Assembly: GCA_963969365.1 (NCBI GenBank)
Contig: OZ017756.1
Coordinates: 1,426,001-1,490,000 of the forward strand
Origin: Asterochloris sp. CNOR1
Lineage: Eukaryota > Chlorophyta > Trebouxiophyceae > Trebouxiales > Trebouxiaceae
Reading direction: 5' to 3'
Length of the DNA: 64,000 nucleotides
Shown one piece after another: positions 1-12,700 of the stretch (position 1 is the first letter of the stretch; each line of letters starts with the position of its first letter). The translations under genes and the position numbers were made by a program. The notes under the pieces were generated by a model, which saw only the letters and a program-made list of their open reading frames with translations, did not search any database and was not told the DNA's origin.

Positions 1-1865
1 CATGCTGATCACATGGCATGTCACCAGTGCACACAGCAGCAATATTGGGGTTTGCTTGCTTTTGCATACCGTCCTGTACCTGGCAGCAGAACTGCAGGGG
101 TGCACCATGTGGCTGTGCCATGTCACAACCTCTTCAGGCATCGACATGGGTGCCAGCAAGTGGAGTTCGCTGGACCTGCAGCTATTGGCCCCCAGCAATG
201 TACGAAGCCGTGCTGAAGCTGCATGAGTATGGTTGCCGCCCCTGATGTGCCAGCCTGCTGCCAGGCGCAGCTCCTTGATGTGTGCCATCCTGACAATGTG
301 TGTGCACCGTGCTCTCTGGTTCAGTGCCTGGACCTGGACGATGAGTTGAACACCCACAGCAATTGGCACGTGGAGGCTGGCCCCTCAGCCACAACCCAGA
401 AGGTTCTGCTGGGCATGCAGTGGGCAGTGCGCCGCTTTGACTTTGACTACTTCATGAAGCTGGGGGACGACTCATACTTCAGGCAAGCAAACACAGAGGA
501 AGAGAAGAGGGGTGTCTGCCATCGGATGCTCTGTTCTTGTATTATTCATGTTGCAGCTCCAGGCAAGGAAGAGAAGAGGGATGTCTGCTGTCGGGTGCTG
601 CGTGCTTGAGAACCTCATGTTGCCGCTCCAGACAGAACACCAGGCCTGACACACTGTATGGGGTTGCCTGCTGGGCGTCTTACACTGCCTCCAGCAGCGC
701 GCAGCTGTGAGAAACAAACCACACTCAGTACAGCCACATTGCGCAAACTGTGGCGTGAGCTAATGCTCTGCTGAGATGCCAAGCAAGCTGCGTCGCACAG
801 CTGTGCTCGCGCAGCCTGCTTGGCTTTCGAGAGCCTTCCGTGTCCTCCAAATTTTTCTTCTGCACCTGTGCATCGTGTTTGGGTTGTCTGGACCCCCAAC
901 ACCTCCAGGTCTCCACCCACAGTCCACTCACGAGGCTGCGGTGACAACCTCAGGCTCACCTATGCTGCATGCTTGGGAGTGCTGCCATCAGAATGCGCAA
1001 TGCATATACGAACACCTGGCCCTGCAGGGTGGACAAAATGGTTGGGATGATTGCCAATCAGATCTTCCCCAACAAGAAGGTGGTGGTCGGCCAGATCCTG
1101 GAAGCTGAGGTCCATGGAGTAAAACTGAAGTATGCACAGGTGCGGTGTTGACCAAACCAAGCATCAGAACTGAGTACTTGTTTTGCTTGCTGACTACCAG
1201 AAAGAAATACTCAGGTCTGATGCCTGGTTGAGCTGCCATGCAGCCTTTGGCAGCCAGCAATGTGCCGCTGGACCCCAGTGGCTCTCTGCTGCAGGGCATG
1301 GGTTATCTGGTGTCCCACGACATCTGCGAGTTTGCAGCCCATGCCACACAGCACCTGCTGGACACAGCCCCCGAGGTAAGCACCGTGAATCCAGCATAAG
1401 TTCAAGGAAACAGGTTGGCTCTGCACATGTCGTGGAGAACACAGTCTTCTGAAGGTGGCGCCTGCCAGCAGGTTTCCCCACTCCGCAAATACAGCAAACT
1501 CCTGTGTGGCAGCCTGTCATGGCAGATAGTTGACAGCATGCTGCCCTGTGCAGGACTGCGTTGTTGCGAAATGGATGATGGCAATGGGAGTCAAGTTTCA
1601 GCATCACAATGGCTTCAGGTATAGCAACTGTGAGCCCACTGTCAGCGCAGCAAGTTGCTACTGACATCCGGCTGTGCACATGTGCAGGGATACTGATTTT
1701 CAAGCAAGCTGCGACAGTGAATTGATTGTGATGGTAAGGCTGTTGCTGCTGACTGCTTTATATTGCAATGAAGCAGCATCATCACCAATACATCTGCGGC
1801 TGCAGCATAAGCTCAAGCCTGAGCTCTGGCCCCGCATAAAGGACAATGGCGAGTGCACAGCCTGA
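1..1865 (+). CDS. GT31-type galactosyltransferase, 3' part
   Basis: C-terminal part of a beta-1,3-galactosyltransferase-like (GT31) enzyme, expected to be a Golgi type II membrane protein adding galactose or a related sugar to glycans; the 5' end is outside the window. Exons 325-482, 1028-1139, 1244-1375, 1554-1618, 1688-1733 and 1806-1865 join in frame. The first holds the metal-binding DxD-type motif (KLGDDSYF) after an FDFDYF strand. Exon 1244-1375 reads GSLLQGMGYLVSHDICEF, the family's 'SGxGYxLS' acceptor-binding block, and exon 1554-1618 starts EDCVVAKWMMAMG, the conserved ED-V-G motif. The intron after 482 uses a GC donor (GCAAGC), proven by frame and family continuity. An exon near 183-230 (frame reading MYEAVLKLHEYG) may precede it, but I could not join it. 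The precise sugar acceptor cannot be told. Confidence 0.8.
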
Positions 1866-2179
1866 GGGCCCCTGGCAGCCTCCTGCACTGCTGCGTTTTT
1901 ATGCTGCTCTCCTCCCTTTGCTATCAAGCACTGCAGAACTGCCATCCCAGATAATTGCTGAGGTTTGCTTGCTCGTTTGAAAATGTTTTGACCTGAAATG
2001 CCGCAGGAGGGCTTGTGCCCGTCGGCATACTGAAATAGCACTCACTCGCCACGGCTGCTCGGATAGCATGCCGATGGAGGGTAGGAGTGCCCTTGAATGT
2101 TATCCTGAGGACTTGGTCATGAGCGAGGACTAATGGGAGTCCTGCCGTGCAGGCATCAAATCACAAAGCAGGAGCCACC
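1866..2179. other. intergenic, tandem genes
   Basis: 314 bp between the stop of the GT31 gene and the proposed start of the docking-complex gene on the same strand. It must hold the 3' flank of one and the promoter of the other. I see no coding, RNA or repeat signal. Confidence 0.5.
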
Positions 2180-5100
2180 ATGCAGTCTTTGCAGAAACAC
2201 AGCAGTTCTTCATCAAGCAAAGGTGCGTGGCCTGTGAGAGAAGTCCCATGAACCCAAGCAGCTACACAGTATTGTGCAGCAGAGACCGATACCTCCTGAT
2301 GGCATGGACCGTGCATAAGCTGGCAGATGTGCTGACAGTACCTGGAAATGCCTGCAGGGCGGCCATACAGAAACTCAAGGAGGACAATGCCAAGCTAAAG
2401 GAGGAGCTGCTGCTCGAGAACAAGTTCAGTGTGACTCCGACCACTGCCAATGCTGCAGCACTCATCAGCAATTTACAGGAGCAATCAGATGTGTACACGC
2501 GCAAGGTGATTGCTGCAGCAGCTGCCGAGCCTCTGTGAGGCCTTGGCGATGTGGCTGAGCCCAATGCCATGATTCAGCACACAGCGGGGCTGCTCCTGCC
2601 ATGCTGAGTTGAGCATGCTGCGCAAGCCTGGACGTAACGCACCCACAGCAGCAGGCAAAGCTCCGCTCTGCTTGGGGGCTGGGCTGTGCCCCCACCAGGC
2701 TGCATGGGTCCAGCAACCAAGCACAGCAGCAGGGTGTACAGGATGCTGAGCACCAATGTCAGCACTTGTGCATTGGCAGGTAAGTCACAATCGGCAGCCT
2801 GCAGCAGCATAGGGCTGACATGAGACCCGCTGGTGCGCCACCCTGTTGCAGTGCAGACGCCGTGCGCGGCTGCACCCTGCGCAGGCAGGAGCTGATAATC
2901 TGGTACTGCAATGTGTGCAGATTGGCATGGAGCGCTCCCGTGTGGCGGAGCTGGAGGAGAGATCAGCAGCCCTGCGCGAGCAGGTTGCGGGTCAGCGCAA
3001 GGCGATGGGGGGTGTCAATGCCGCCCAAGAGAGCACCATCGCAGTGAGCACAAGCAGTTTTTTGTATGGTGGGCAAGTCCTGGCCTGGCTGCGGGTAGAC
3101 CAGCAGCTGCGCAGGCATTGAGCCTTGCTGGCAGCTGTCCCTCTCGGCGGTCCCAGGGTGCAGTCTTGCAATTGCACTGGGTCAAGGCGCCTGTTTGGTG
3201 CTGCCTGCTGTACATGCATGGGTGTGATGGAGACTGCCAGCTCAACTGCGTCCCTGCCCTGACTGCAGATGCAGAAGCAGATGCGCATCCTTGAAAACCG
3301 CCTGGAAAAAGCATACCACAAGTACAATGAGAGCCAGTCCCACAACCAGGTACGTTCCTCCTCCTGCATCTGGCCTGGCTTGCCAACCAGATGGCAGCAA
3401 CATGTCTGCGGCATGGTTTTGCCGGCCTGGCATGAGTGCTGGCTGGAGCAGCAAGCTCTGCAGAGATGCACCTAAATCGAGCTAGCTGCATATGCCGAAC
3501 AGATCAAGTGACCTCCCGCAACACCCTTGAGCCTGCTTTGCCAGCAAGGGCAGGGGAGGAAGGTGGCCCCTCAGGTCAGCAGTTGTCTGTCAAGCTTGCC
3601 AGCGACCTATGGTTGCATCACAGGGAGACTGACTTGATGCGACACAAATGCCTGCCAGCGAGCTGTGGTTCTCAGTGAGCTGCAGGCGCTGTTGAGTAAG
3701 GGGACCTCGTCTGTTTCAGATGGGGACCCTTTGCATGAACAGAAGTAGCATGACAGCTTGGTACCCAACCCTGCAGATATGCACAGGAAGATTGACAACC
3801 CCCTTTGGGCCGGCCTGTTCTGTCAGACAAGCCCCTTCAGCTGGCGCCTGCTTGAGTGTCTGAGGCTGCTCATGACCTGCAGGTGGTGCAAGGCCTGCTG
3901 GAGGTACCTGCAGGTGGTGCATGGCCCGCTGGAGTTGCCCATTTGGCCCCAGAGTGAGCTGGTGTCTGAAAATTCAATCTGTGCAGGTGCTGCGTGGCAA
4001 GATTGACAACCTGCGGCGGGAGCGTCTGGTGTTTGATGACATTTTCAAGAAGCTGGAGAAAAGCCTGCAGCTGCAGAAGAAGGAGATGGCCGGCATCATC
4101 CACATCAGCAATGGTGCCTTTGACACCAGGGAGAAGGTGAGCACCTGAGCATCTGCTTTCCATGCCATTGAGCTCTGGGAGGAAGGCACTGGCATGGCAG
4201 TTGCTTTGTATGGCATTCTGCGCAGTGCCTGGGCCTTTTAGGCCCAGGACATGCCTGCAGCAAGTCAGACAGGCAGCAGAGCAGCTGTTTGTCAGCATTC
4301 TGCATGCCACAGCAGCATTGACAAACAGTACTTGCAAGGGCCAATGACACGCGCAGCACAAGTGTTGCGTCGGCTCATGCTGATTCGAAGATGTGCCAAG
4401 AATCATGGGCTTTCCTATCTGGCAGTCTGGAGGACATCTGGTAAGCAGTGTATACATGACAGCCTCTCGCCTCTGCAGGCCATTGCAGAGATGGCGGTGC
4501 TCAAGTTGCAGAGCGACAAGGAGCAGACCATGTGCGAGGCCGAGTGGAAGCACCTGACGCAGCTGCTGGACGCTGATCGTCAGCAGCGGGTGAGCGCCTG
4601 CTTCGTGACTGCTGCTAGATGCCATCATTGCAGACGCAACCCAAGAGCATATTATGTGACAAAGCTGCTGGGCACAGACTGCATGTCGCAGATGAGTGCC
4701 TGCCTCACCACTTGTGTCTAGCTGCAGGTGCGTAGCATTGTTAAGTCTGATCTGAGGAAGGTGCTGGACGCAAAATGCTTGCAGCGGGAGCATTGCATTC
4801 AGAGCAGCAACTGCTGCAGGGTGTGGTCTCTGCAGCACCAAATTTAGATCACCACTGAGGACCGGGCAGAGGCACAGGCTGCCAAAAAAAGTCTATGCAC
4901 TGAGCTCAGGGTCTCTGCTGCATGGGGCGCTACTAGGGTGGATCAGACGCTGAGCTGTGGGTCTGTCACTGCATGCCCACTATCAAGGGCCAAACCCCAA
5001 ATGGTCTAGTCTCCACCATCACTTTACCCATGCAAGATCTGCAATGTGAGTCATGTACTGCCTGCAGAGCGCTGCTCGGGAGGCAGAGATTGCTGAGCGT

Positions 5101-8100
5101 GAGCGAAGGCTAGGAGCGCTTATGAAGGAGGGGCCTGCCAGGCGCAGGGCTGCCAAGGTGGGCACCTGCATGCGTGCATAACAGCGTTTGGCCGCAGTCT
5201 GCACCGCCCTGTCTCGTGCAAGCTAAGCACTGTCAAATGAGGGCCTGCAAGGCACAGCTCCCAAGGTGGGCACCTGCGATCTTTTTGGAAAATGATTGCC
5301 TGCTGTGGACATGGACACATGCAAGCCAAACACAAATGCAGAGGGGCCTGACAGGTGGCTATGAAGCCAGGGCGCCCTGTGAAAGGCTGCAGTGCATACA
5401 TGTCTGCCCACAGCCATGGAGGCAGACAACCAGTACAAGCCTGAGGTGATCAGTGCACCCTGCCTGCACATCCCTGCTAGTTGCGGAAAGCAGTGTCTGT
5501 CGAGCGACTACACTGTTGTGATGAGCCACCTACTTGGGTACGGGCGCCTGTGTGCACGCCCCTGGCAACCTCTCTCACCTTCAGCGCACATGTGATGGGT
5601 TTGACTCTTGGCTGTCATGCAGGCTGGGGAGAGCACCATTGCTAAGGAGAAGGCTGCCACCAACTCCAGTATGAACCAGGTGCAGCATTACGGGGAGGCC
5701 TTTGCCAAGATACAGGATGCCACAGGTGGGGAAGGCGGCCATGTGCTGTTCTGCTGAAGGCTGCAGGGTGCGACTTGGAGTGTAGTGCCCTTCCCTGATG
5801 CAAGGTGAAACCGTGTGGGAGAGGCAGCTGCATGTGGCGTTGTGCTGAAGGCTTCAGGATACTGACGCAAAGCGAGGCACCCGTTTCTGGTGCAGCAGCC
5901 TGGCCTTCACAGCTGCGTCCTGTGCATGCTATCCTGGTGGGACTGACAGCATGCTGACGTGCCTAGGGACCATGCTGGGTCCGTGAGTGCCTCTGTGCAA
6001 GCACCACCAGCAGCACATCTGTGAAGCCCTGGTCAAACAGCAATGTCAGTGTTCATAAAGTCTGTGCTGTGCAGGCATCAAGGACATAGACAAATTAGTG
6101 GAACGCTTCATGGAGGCTGAGGATGCCAACTTCAGCCTGTTCAACTACGTCAACGAGGTCAACGCAGAGGTTGAGAAGCTGGAGGACCAGATCGGGGACA
6201 TCAAGGTAGGGCATGACCCTTGTCCTTCTTCTAGATGGAGATCAACTGCGGCAGCTAATGAGAGGATTGTGATGTCGGACCGGGCCGATCTGAGTGTTGT
6301 TGTGCGCTTTGCATGTCTTCACAGCGTTCTGAAGTGGGTCAGGCTTCAGAAAGCATGGCTGCCGTAAAGTATCTGCTTGGGTAAGCCTGCTGGTGCTGTG
6401 CCAAGACACCAGAGCAACCGCATACCAGAATGTGGAATCCAGACAACCGCCCCAAGGGAGGCTGCGCCCCTCAGGCAGGACTCAGTCTTGTGGCCGCTGT
6501 AGAAAAGGATGCCTGGGTTTCCCTGGCTGCAGCCTGTGCTAAGCCCAAGAAGTTGGCAGCTGCGTGGGTGTCAGGCCTGCTGGTGTACGTGCTGCCATCA
6601 AGCCTCAACCCATGTCTAGACTCTGAGGGCCAGGACTGACCCTTCTCGTATCAGCATGGCCAAAACCCACCGCCGCCTGAGGCAGGTGTATAGTGTTCAT
6701 GTGTAGACCCTCACCCTGCTGACCAATGTTGCAGGCAGAGATTGACAAGTACCGTGGAGAGGACATTCAGCAAGAGACCCAACGCAGGAAGAACCTGCAG
6801 GTGCGGCGGGGTGCCTTACGTGCATTGAAAAGTGTCTGTGATGCAGGTGACCCTGTGTCTACGCAAGCCGCCACTTATGTGTTGGGCTGGGGTCGTGCAG
6901 CTGGGGGGCCCAAGCAGGCTAGCATCACCATCACTGCCTCTTCCTGGGACCTGCATGGGGTGTGTCAAATGCCGGCCCTGAAGGTTGCTGCCTGTGCATG
7001 CCGACTTGATGAGATGGGAGGCTGGACGCCGCTTAAGCATCAAAAGCTTTGGTGAAGCAAGACTAGAACGGATGGCGCATAGTGGGCCGCCCTGCAATAC
7101 AAAGGACGCCCTTTACCAGCCTCTTGATTTGCTGTGCTACATGCTGCTGGCGCTGTCATGAGGGCTGGGAACTGCTGCAGCGAAAGGCGGCGCCTGGGAC
7201 AGGGGACGCTACATCAAGGTTTGGCCTTTGGCTGCTGCAGGAGCAGGAGCAGAAGCTGGCTGAGGCAAAGGAGAGGGCAGCGCTGTACGAGCAGAAGCAC
7301 GTCAATGCTGTCAAGCGGGTGGACCAGCTGAAGGTGAATTTCTTTGCTGGTGTTTTGCACAGAAGATTACCAGCATAGAACAGGCAGAAGCATCCTTCTC
7401 AATCGTCAGGCAGCTGGATCAACAGAATCTGGGCTTGTACCTGACAGTTTCTTTGCCACAGACAGCCTTCTTCACCCTGAAGAACACGTGCAGAGGTATG
7501 CATTGGCTGCCGCCAAGAATGTGGTGCTGTAGAAGGTGGGTGGGCTCTAGGACTGGCCCTGGTGAGGCCGGCTGCAGGACTGGCAGCTCTTACCTGCAAG
7601 ACCTGTTTGCAGAGCCAGCAGCAGAAAGCAAACAAATGCAGTACTTCGACTGCTGGCTGCTGCTGCGGGCTTGCAGCACATACCAGCCTCTGCCTAAGTG
7701 TGCCCAGCAGCCACAGCAGCTCATGCTTACAGGCATCCATCAACAAGCTGCGCACAGCTGCCTCATGATAACAGAGGACTGAGACTGGAATCCTCCAACC
7801 CCTGATGTGCATGCTTGATTTGCTGTTTACCACATGACAGCCCTGTGGGTGCAGTCATTGCCTGGCCCCCACAAAACTACTACCCAATCTGCAGGACTGC
7901 ATCATGCATTGGCTGCAGCATGCCGGCTGTGCAGGACCTCTCAGTCACTGCCCCCACAGAACGCCACCGTTCCCCTGCAGGACTCCATCATGCGCATGTT
8001 TGAGGAGGCTGGCTGCAGCACGCCGGCTGTGCAAGAGATGCTGGGCGATGTCGGCATCACAGAGGTCAACATGTTGCAGTACCTGGGCATCCTGGAGCAG

Positions 8101-9586
8101 CGCACCAACGAGATCCTGCAGGTGGGGACAGCTGAGGTGGCACCTGCTTCTGGGCGTCTGGAGCAGTGCACCAACCCTGATGATCCACATCTCTCGCCGA
8201 CCAGGGTGGCCAGCACTTGAGACATCCCGGGCATTCTGGAAGAGTGAGACCTGCAAGTCAATAGCCAGCTGTGGCAGCGTGCTTCTTGCAGCCAGCCACA
8301 CAGATGTGCAGCAGTGCAGCCCAGCAGCTTCTGGGGTCTCGTTTTCCTAATACATTCAAACAGCAGGTCTGCTGCATAGCAGCTGCTGACCAGCTTTGAG
8401 CAGCCCATTGAATCTGCCTGTGGCATGCTGAGCGCCAGGGTATCTCTTGCCACAAAGCGTGCGATGTGGCTGCCTTCCATGAGGAGACACCTTGTCAGCT
8501 TCGACCTGCAGGAGTATGTTGCAGCTGTGTCGACAGACTCAAGCCGTGCAGCAGAGAAGGCTGCGCAGCTGCTGGGAGCCACAGGCGGCGCCCCTGCAGG
8601 CAAGCTGGCAGTTGGGATGTTCACAGCTGGGCACCCTGCACTGCCTTGCATGGTTTGATGCTTGGCAGGCAGAGCATGTGCTAGGCCTGTCTGGCTCATC
8701 TGCCAGCCTGCTGGATGTGCAGGCATGTTTTGACTGCCTGTTGTGCGGGAGGTGCAGCACATGCATGCAGCTGGCACGCTGGGTATGCAGGCATGGCATA
8801 ATGCGAATTCTCTGCTCTCACACTGAGGCTTTTCATTTCTGATTGCCTGGTTCCTAGCTGCAACCATGGGCTTGTGCAGTGTGATCGAGCCGCCTAAACG
8901 ACCGGGTGTTCTTTTGTTTGACTGGCTGTATGCTAGCTGTGCAGGCATGAAAACACCTTATGTGATGGGGCCACCAACACGCTGGCTTGCCAAACACTGC
9001 AGACATCAGCGGCAGCCCACTGTTCCTCTGGCTTCTGTGCAGGCATGGGCTCAGACTATGTGATTGAGCCGCCCTCCACGCTGGCAGCGCTGGACAGTGA
9101 TGATGACAGAGCGGATGACGATGATGAGGCTCCGCTAAACCGAGAGGTGAACAGTCTGACATGTGGCATCTAACTTGCGGCTGCCTGTGACAAAAGGGCA
9201 GGGCGCTGGGAATGTTCAGTGTCCTTGTTGCAAAGCCACCCCACAGAAAGGGAGGCCTGCTTGCCGCTTGTCCTCTTTCCTTTCTTCCGGCATGTAAGCT
9301 GGCCCCAGGGTCGTGCCCTCAGGAATGAGCTCCAGTCCAGGCTTGTTCAGGTGCACTCGCCTGTGCTTCTTCAGCTCTCAGGCTTGACAGGCCACAGAGT
9401 GCTGTGTGGAACCAGCTAGCCCAGCCAGCCTGCTTAGTGTTGCTCTCAGTGGTGATGCAGGCACTGGAGCAGAAGGTTCAGAGATCACTGGCAAAGCGCG
9501 GTGATGTTGTCAAACTCAAACCTGCGGCCGTCGTCAAGTCTCCACCCAGCCCTACTAGAGCACAGAACAGAAGCGCGCATCGCTGA
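2180..9586 (+). CDS. ODA1: outer dynein arm docking complex subunit (ODA-DC2 / ODA1, CCDC114 family)
   Basis: Coiled-coil subunit of the docking complex that anchors outer dynein arms on axonemal doublets. Exons: 2358-2505, 2921-3043, 3269-3349, 3987-4136, 4479-4589, 5068-5157, 5623-5725, 6075-6205, 6735-6800, 7241-7333, 7981-8121, 8512-8599, 9043-9146, 9461-9586. Family hallmarks are RILENRLEKAYHKYNES, LRRERLVFDDIFKKLEK, the central FMEAEDANFSLFNYVNEVN block, EKLEDQIGDIK, the EIDKYRGED segment, the FEEAGCS segment and a C-terminal acidic IEPPSTLAALDSDDD stretch with a basic tail. Almost the whole protein is heptad coiled coil. The start is tentative: ATG 2180 has a gccaccATG context and begins MQSLQKHSSSSSS, but its exon does not join 2358 in frame directly, so a small exon may be missing; another may lie at 7333-7981. 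The intron after 8599 is GC-AG. Several introns contain decayed exon copies. Confidence 0.9.
5240..5280. repeat. relic of ODA1 exon 3' end plus donor
   Basis: Degenerate copy, 110 bp downstream, of 5131-5170: the end of exon 5068-5157 and its donor, including CCAAGGTGGGCACCTGC in both. Confidence 0.7.
7889..7936. repeat. relic of ODA1 exon 5' end plus acceptor
   Basis: CTGCAGGACTGCATCATGC followed by GGCTGCAGCATGCCGGCTGT copies the acceptor and start of exon 7981-8121 with a short internal deletion. Confidence 0.8.
8862..8992. repeat. two relics of ODA1 penultimate exon
   Basis: Copies at about 8862-8906 and 8939-8992 precede exon 9043-9146. Conceptual reads VIEPPKRP and YVMGPPTRW parallel the exon's YVIEPPSTL. 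ATG positions 8866, 8947 and 9045 give spacings of 81 and 98 bp. Confidence 0.8.
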
Positions 9587-9719
9587 GGTAGTGAGCTTGC
9601 ATGTGTACACGTCATTAGTTGCATCATGAAGTGGCTTCAGTCAAGGGGGCCAGCATAAGGAGGGGCCAAGGTGGCAGTAGTAGTTCTGGTGGCTGTTCTG
9701 ATGGCTGCAGACTAGTCTC
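9587..9719. other. short convergent intergenic gap
   Basis: Only 133 bp separate the stop codons of two convergent genes (docking complex on +, mannosidase on -), so their 3' UTRs must abut or overlap. Confidence 0.6.
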
Positions 9720-12700
9720 TCAGGGCTCCACAAGTAGTGCATGAGCCTGCACAGCAGACTACAGTCTGGCTGCTGTGCTCGCATAGGTGGAGGAGCAAAG
9801 CCTGCAGCAGCTTACCTCAGTGTTAAGGACATATTCGTCCAGGGGGTAGCTGTCACCGTCAAAGGTCAAAAACATGTATTTGAGGGTCTCAGCTAGCCAG
9901 AAGGACTCCTGCAGGTACAGGGTGGGTCTGGCAGACATGTCAGTGCTCAGCGAACAGCCCTGGTTCACTTGCCATGTAGTCAGCGTGCACCACCGGTACT
10001 ATGTTCACATCCTGCAACAATTAAGCCACCTGTCAGCAACAGTTGCTCGTCAGCTTCACAGCCGCTTGAAGGTACACCATTTGCCACACACCTGAATGGC
10101 ACTGTGTCCTGCTTCTGCTCTAGTGTGGCGCTCAAAGGCTTCAAAGATAGACCAGCTCCAGTCACGGTAGATTTGCTTGCCTGTAATGCGCCAAAGATAG
10201 AACCATGCCTGCAAGATTTCAGTCAAATTGTGCTGCATAATACCCTGCCTTGCTTCTCACAAAACCCAGGCATACAAGGCAGTGGCCACGGCCTCAAGCG
10301 CCCCATCTCTGTGGGTTAGGCTGCTGCTGGGCAAACCGCAGACTTGCCTCCACAGCCTCTGGACGAAGCCTGTTTGTGGGCTCCTCTGCTAGCCATGTGG
10401 CACCATCAAACTTCATGACATCAGGAGACAGACCTGCAAGTGGCCTGCATTCTTGTGGGCCTGCAACAAGGGGATTGAGATGCCTGTTCTGCAATGTGGA
10501 CAAGCAGCAAGGTTACCAGTGGCTGTTACATTGTACATGACCCAGCAGGTGTGGGCCAGACCCTCGGCCACCTGCACAGCATGACACTAATTGATGGAGA
10601 CTGCAGCATGATCTCATCCATGCACGCTATAGCTTGCAAGCTGCAGACAGACCTTCAGGTACTCTCTGGCTGTTTTTGTTGACAACAGCCCATAGGCAGC
10701 CCCTAGAGCCAAGTTGCCAGGGAGGTAGCAGGAGAGGTGCTCCATGTGTGGCTGCAGCCAAAGGCTCAACCTAAAGTCAGCTCAAGTCACACAGCATGGC
10801 AATTGAAACACTCTGCACGTGAAGTGATGCATCTGCCCAGCAATGGAAACGCTGCAATAAATAGGGCCGCGGGCCCCAACACTTTATGAGCTGTACATGC
10901 ACACTAGCCATTGAAGTGCTCAACCAGCTTCTTGCCAGCCCAGTCACGGGCTTCATTGCCAGCTGGGGCAGCAAGTTCAGCAGTGGGGTTTGCATCGGCC
11001 TCAAAGGTGCAACAGACACTGGCTTGCCTCCAAAACTCCAGCGGAGCGGTCGCTGACATAAAGATCTCCGCTCGCGGTGGTCCCAAGCAGAAGCCTCATC
11101 ACATCATTTATCGCCCTTTCCCAGGCCTGCCAGTAGGCATCATCCTGCACAGGGCAGGATGTGGATGCAAAGATGTGTGCAGCGTAACAGGTGTTGGGAG
11201 GGCGCGGTCCTTGCCTCTGCATGGCTGCCAGTATGTTCACCCGCAGTGTTGCCAGCTGCAAGTCACCTGTGCTCCCCTGAGATGAGCCTCATGTTAGACA
11301 ATATGCCCTGCGGCTGGAGTAGGGACGAACAGCAGACTGCAGGCTTCACCTGCACTGCTCACAACCATGGCATGACGCAGCTGCTTCAGCTGCCAGAACT
11401 TGAGAAGGTGCACATGAGCAGCTCCTCCTCCAGCAAGACACTTTGCGGAAACTTGCTCAGGCAACACGTCACCTGAAGCTGCTAGCGCAGCCGCAGCTTG
11501 TAGAGATGCAGGTAAGAACCACTCCAGCCACTTAGGCTAAGCTGCAATGCCCCTGTCTGCGAGCGTCTGTGAGCGAGTCTTACTTGGGGCTGCTCAAGGA
11601 GCCCCAGCTCGAACAGCTGAGCAGCACCCTCATGTAGCTATCCTGGCAGCAGGCACACCAGACGAAGCATCCTACCCTTGGCTGACATCAGAAGCAGGCG
11701 CTCCAAAGGATTATGTCACCTGCTGCTGCCTTACCAGTGCCACAGCTTGTGCGAGTCCCAGGCACGGGCAGCATGTCAGTGCCACTGCTTGCAGACCCAG
11801 CTTGCGCAGCCAAGCAGCATCCTGTTCCGGCTCCACGCGAGACCAGCACTCAGAAGGATGGTCCCACCTGGGGCTGCTTGAGGAGCCACAGCTTGAGGAG
11901 GTACTCGTAGTAGCTGTCCCCCATGGCACCAATGGTCAGCGTGCCGCTGCTCCACTCCCCTGAAGCCAGTTGGATGAAGGATGGCAGGACGCCCTGCCAC
12001 CACAGCAGAGCACAGCGTGAGGGCTTTGGACAGTGTTGCATGTTGTCACATGCACCAATCTCAGCTGCTTGCCGCCCCAGGCCTGGAAGTGTGCAAACCT
12101 CTGCACCCTTGCGCACTGCCTGCTGTACTGACGGGAATGCCAGCCATGGTTGCATGAGCAGCAAAGCAGAGCCCATCTTGCCGGGTTCTGGCAATCTCAG
12201 GTGTGGGCACGGTGTTCGGGTGCTGAGTCACCGGCATGCCCTACCACCACAGCAATGCGCTTGGGGCAGCCCTCCAGTCAAAGATGTCACAGTGCCTCGG
12301 AACCTGATCGGCAGGTTATCAGTGCTCTATACAACTTCAAATATAGGTGCAGTTGTGTAGTGCATACCAGGCAAGCAACTCACCTACATGCTGAGAGAGG
12401 GGGACCCAGGCAACCGCATTATACCTGGCGGGGATAGGGAGGTGCAAATCGTTGATGACAACCAGACAGGGCTGCTCACTTGGGTGGAGAACCTGTCGAA
12501 CACAAACTTGTAGATCTTCTCTGCTGCTGCAAAGTACTTGGGGTTCCTTGTCAGCTTGCTGAGGCGGTAAAACTCAAGTCCAAAGGAGCCCCACTCTGCA
12601 AGCGGAGGGGTGACCACACCATGTTGCCTCCAGATCTCATGCGGACTCTCATATGAAGTGCATGCAGGCAACATGGTTTGACCACATCATGTCACCCCTA

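Noticed and set aside
3870-4841. 323-residue open frame on the minus strand
   Set aside because: It runs antisense through two conserved ODA1 exons and their introns and resembles nothing; a shadow frame.
4729-4860. Extra ODA1 exon (VRSIVKSDLRKVLDAK)
   Set aside because: The coding look is good but no donor was found that keeps frame, and the flanking exons already join well; may be a decayed exon.
7941-8948. 335-residue open frame on the minus strand
   Set aside because: Antisense to the ODA1 FEEAGCS exon and introns, low-complexity composition, no family match.
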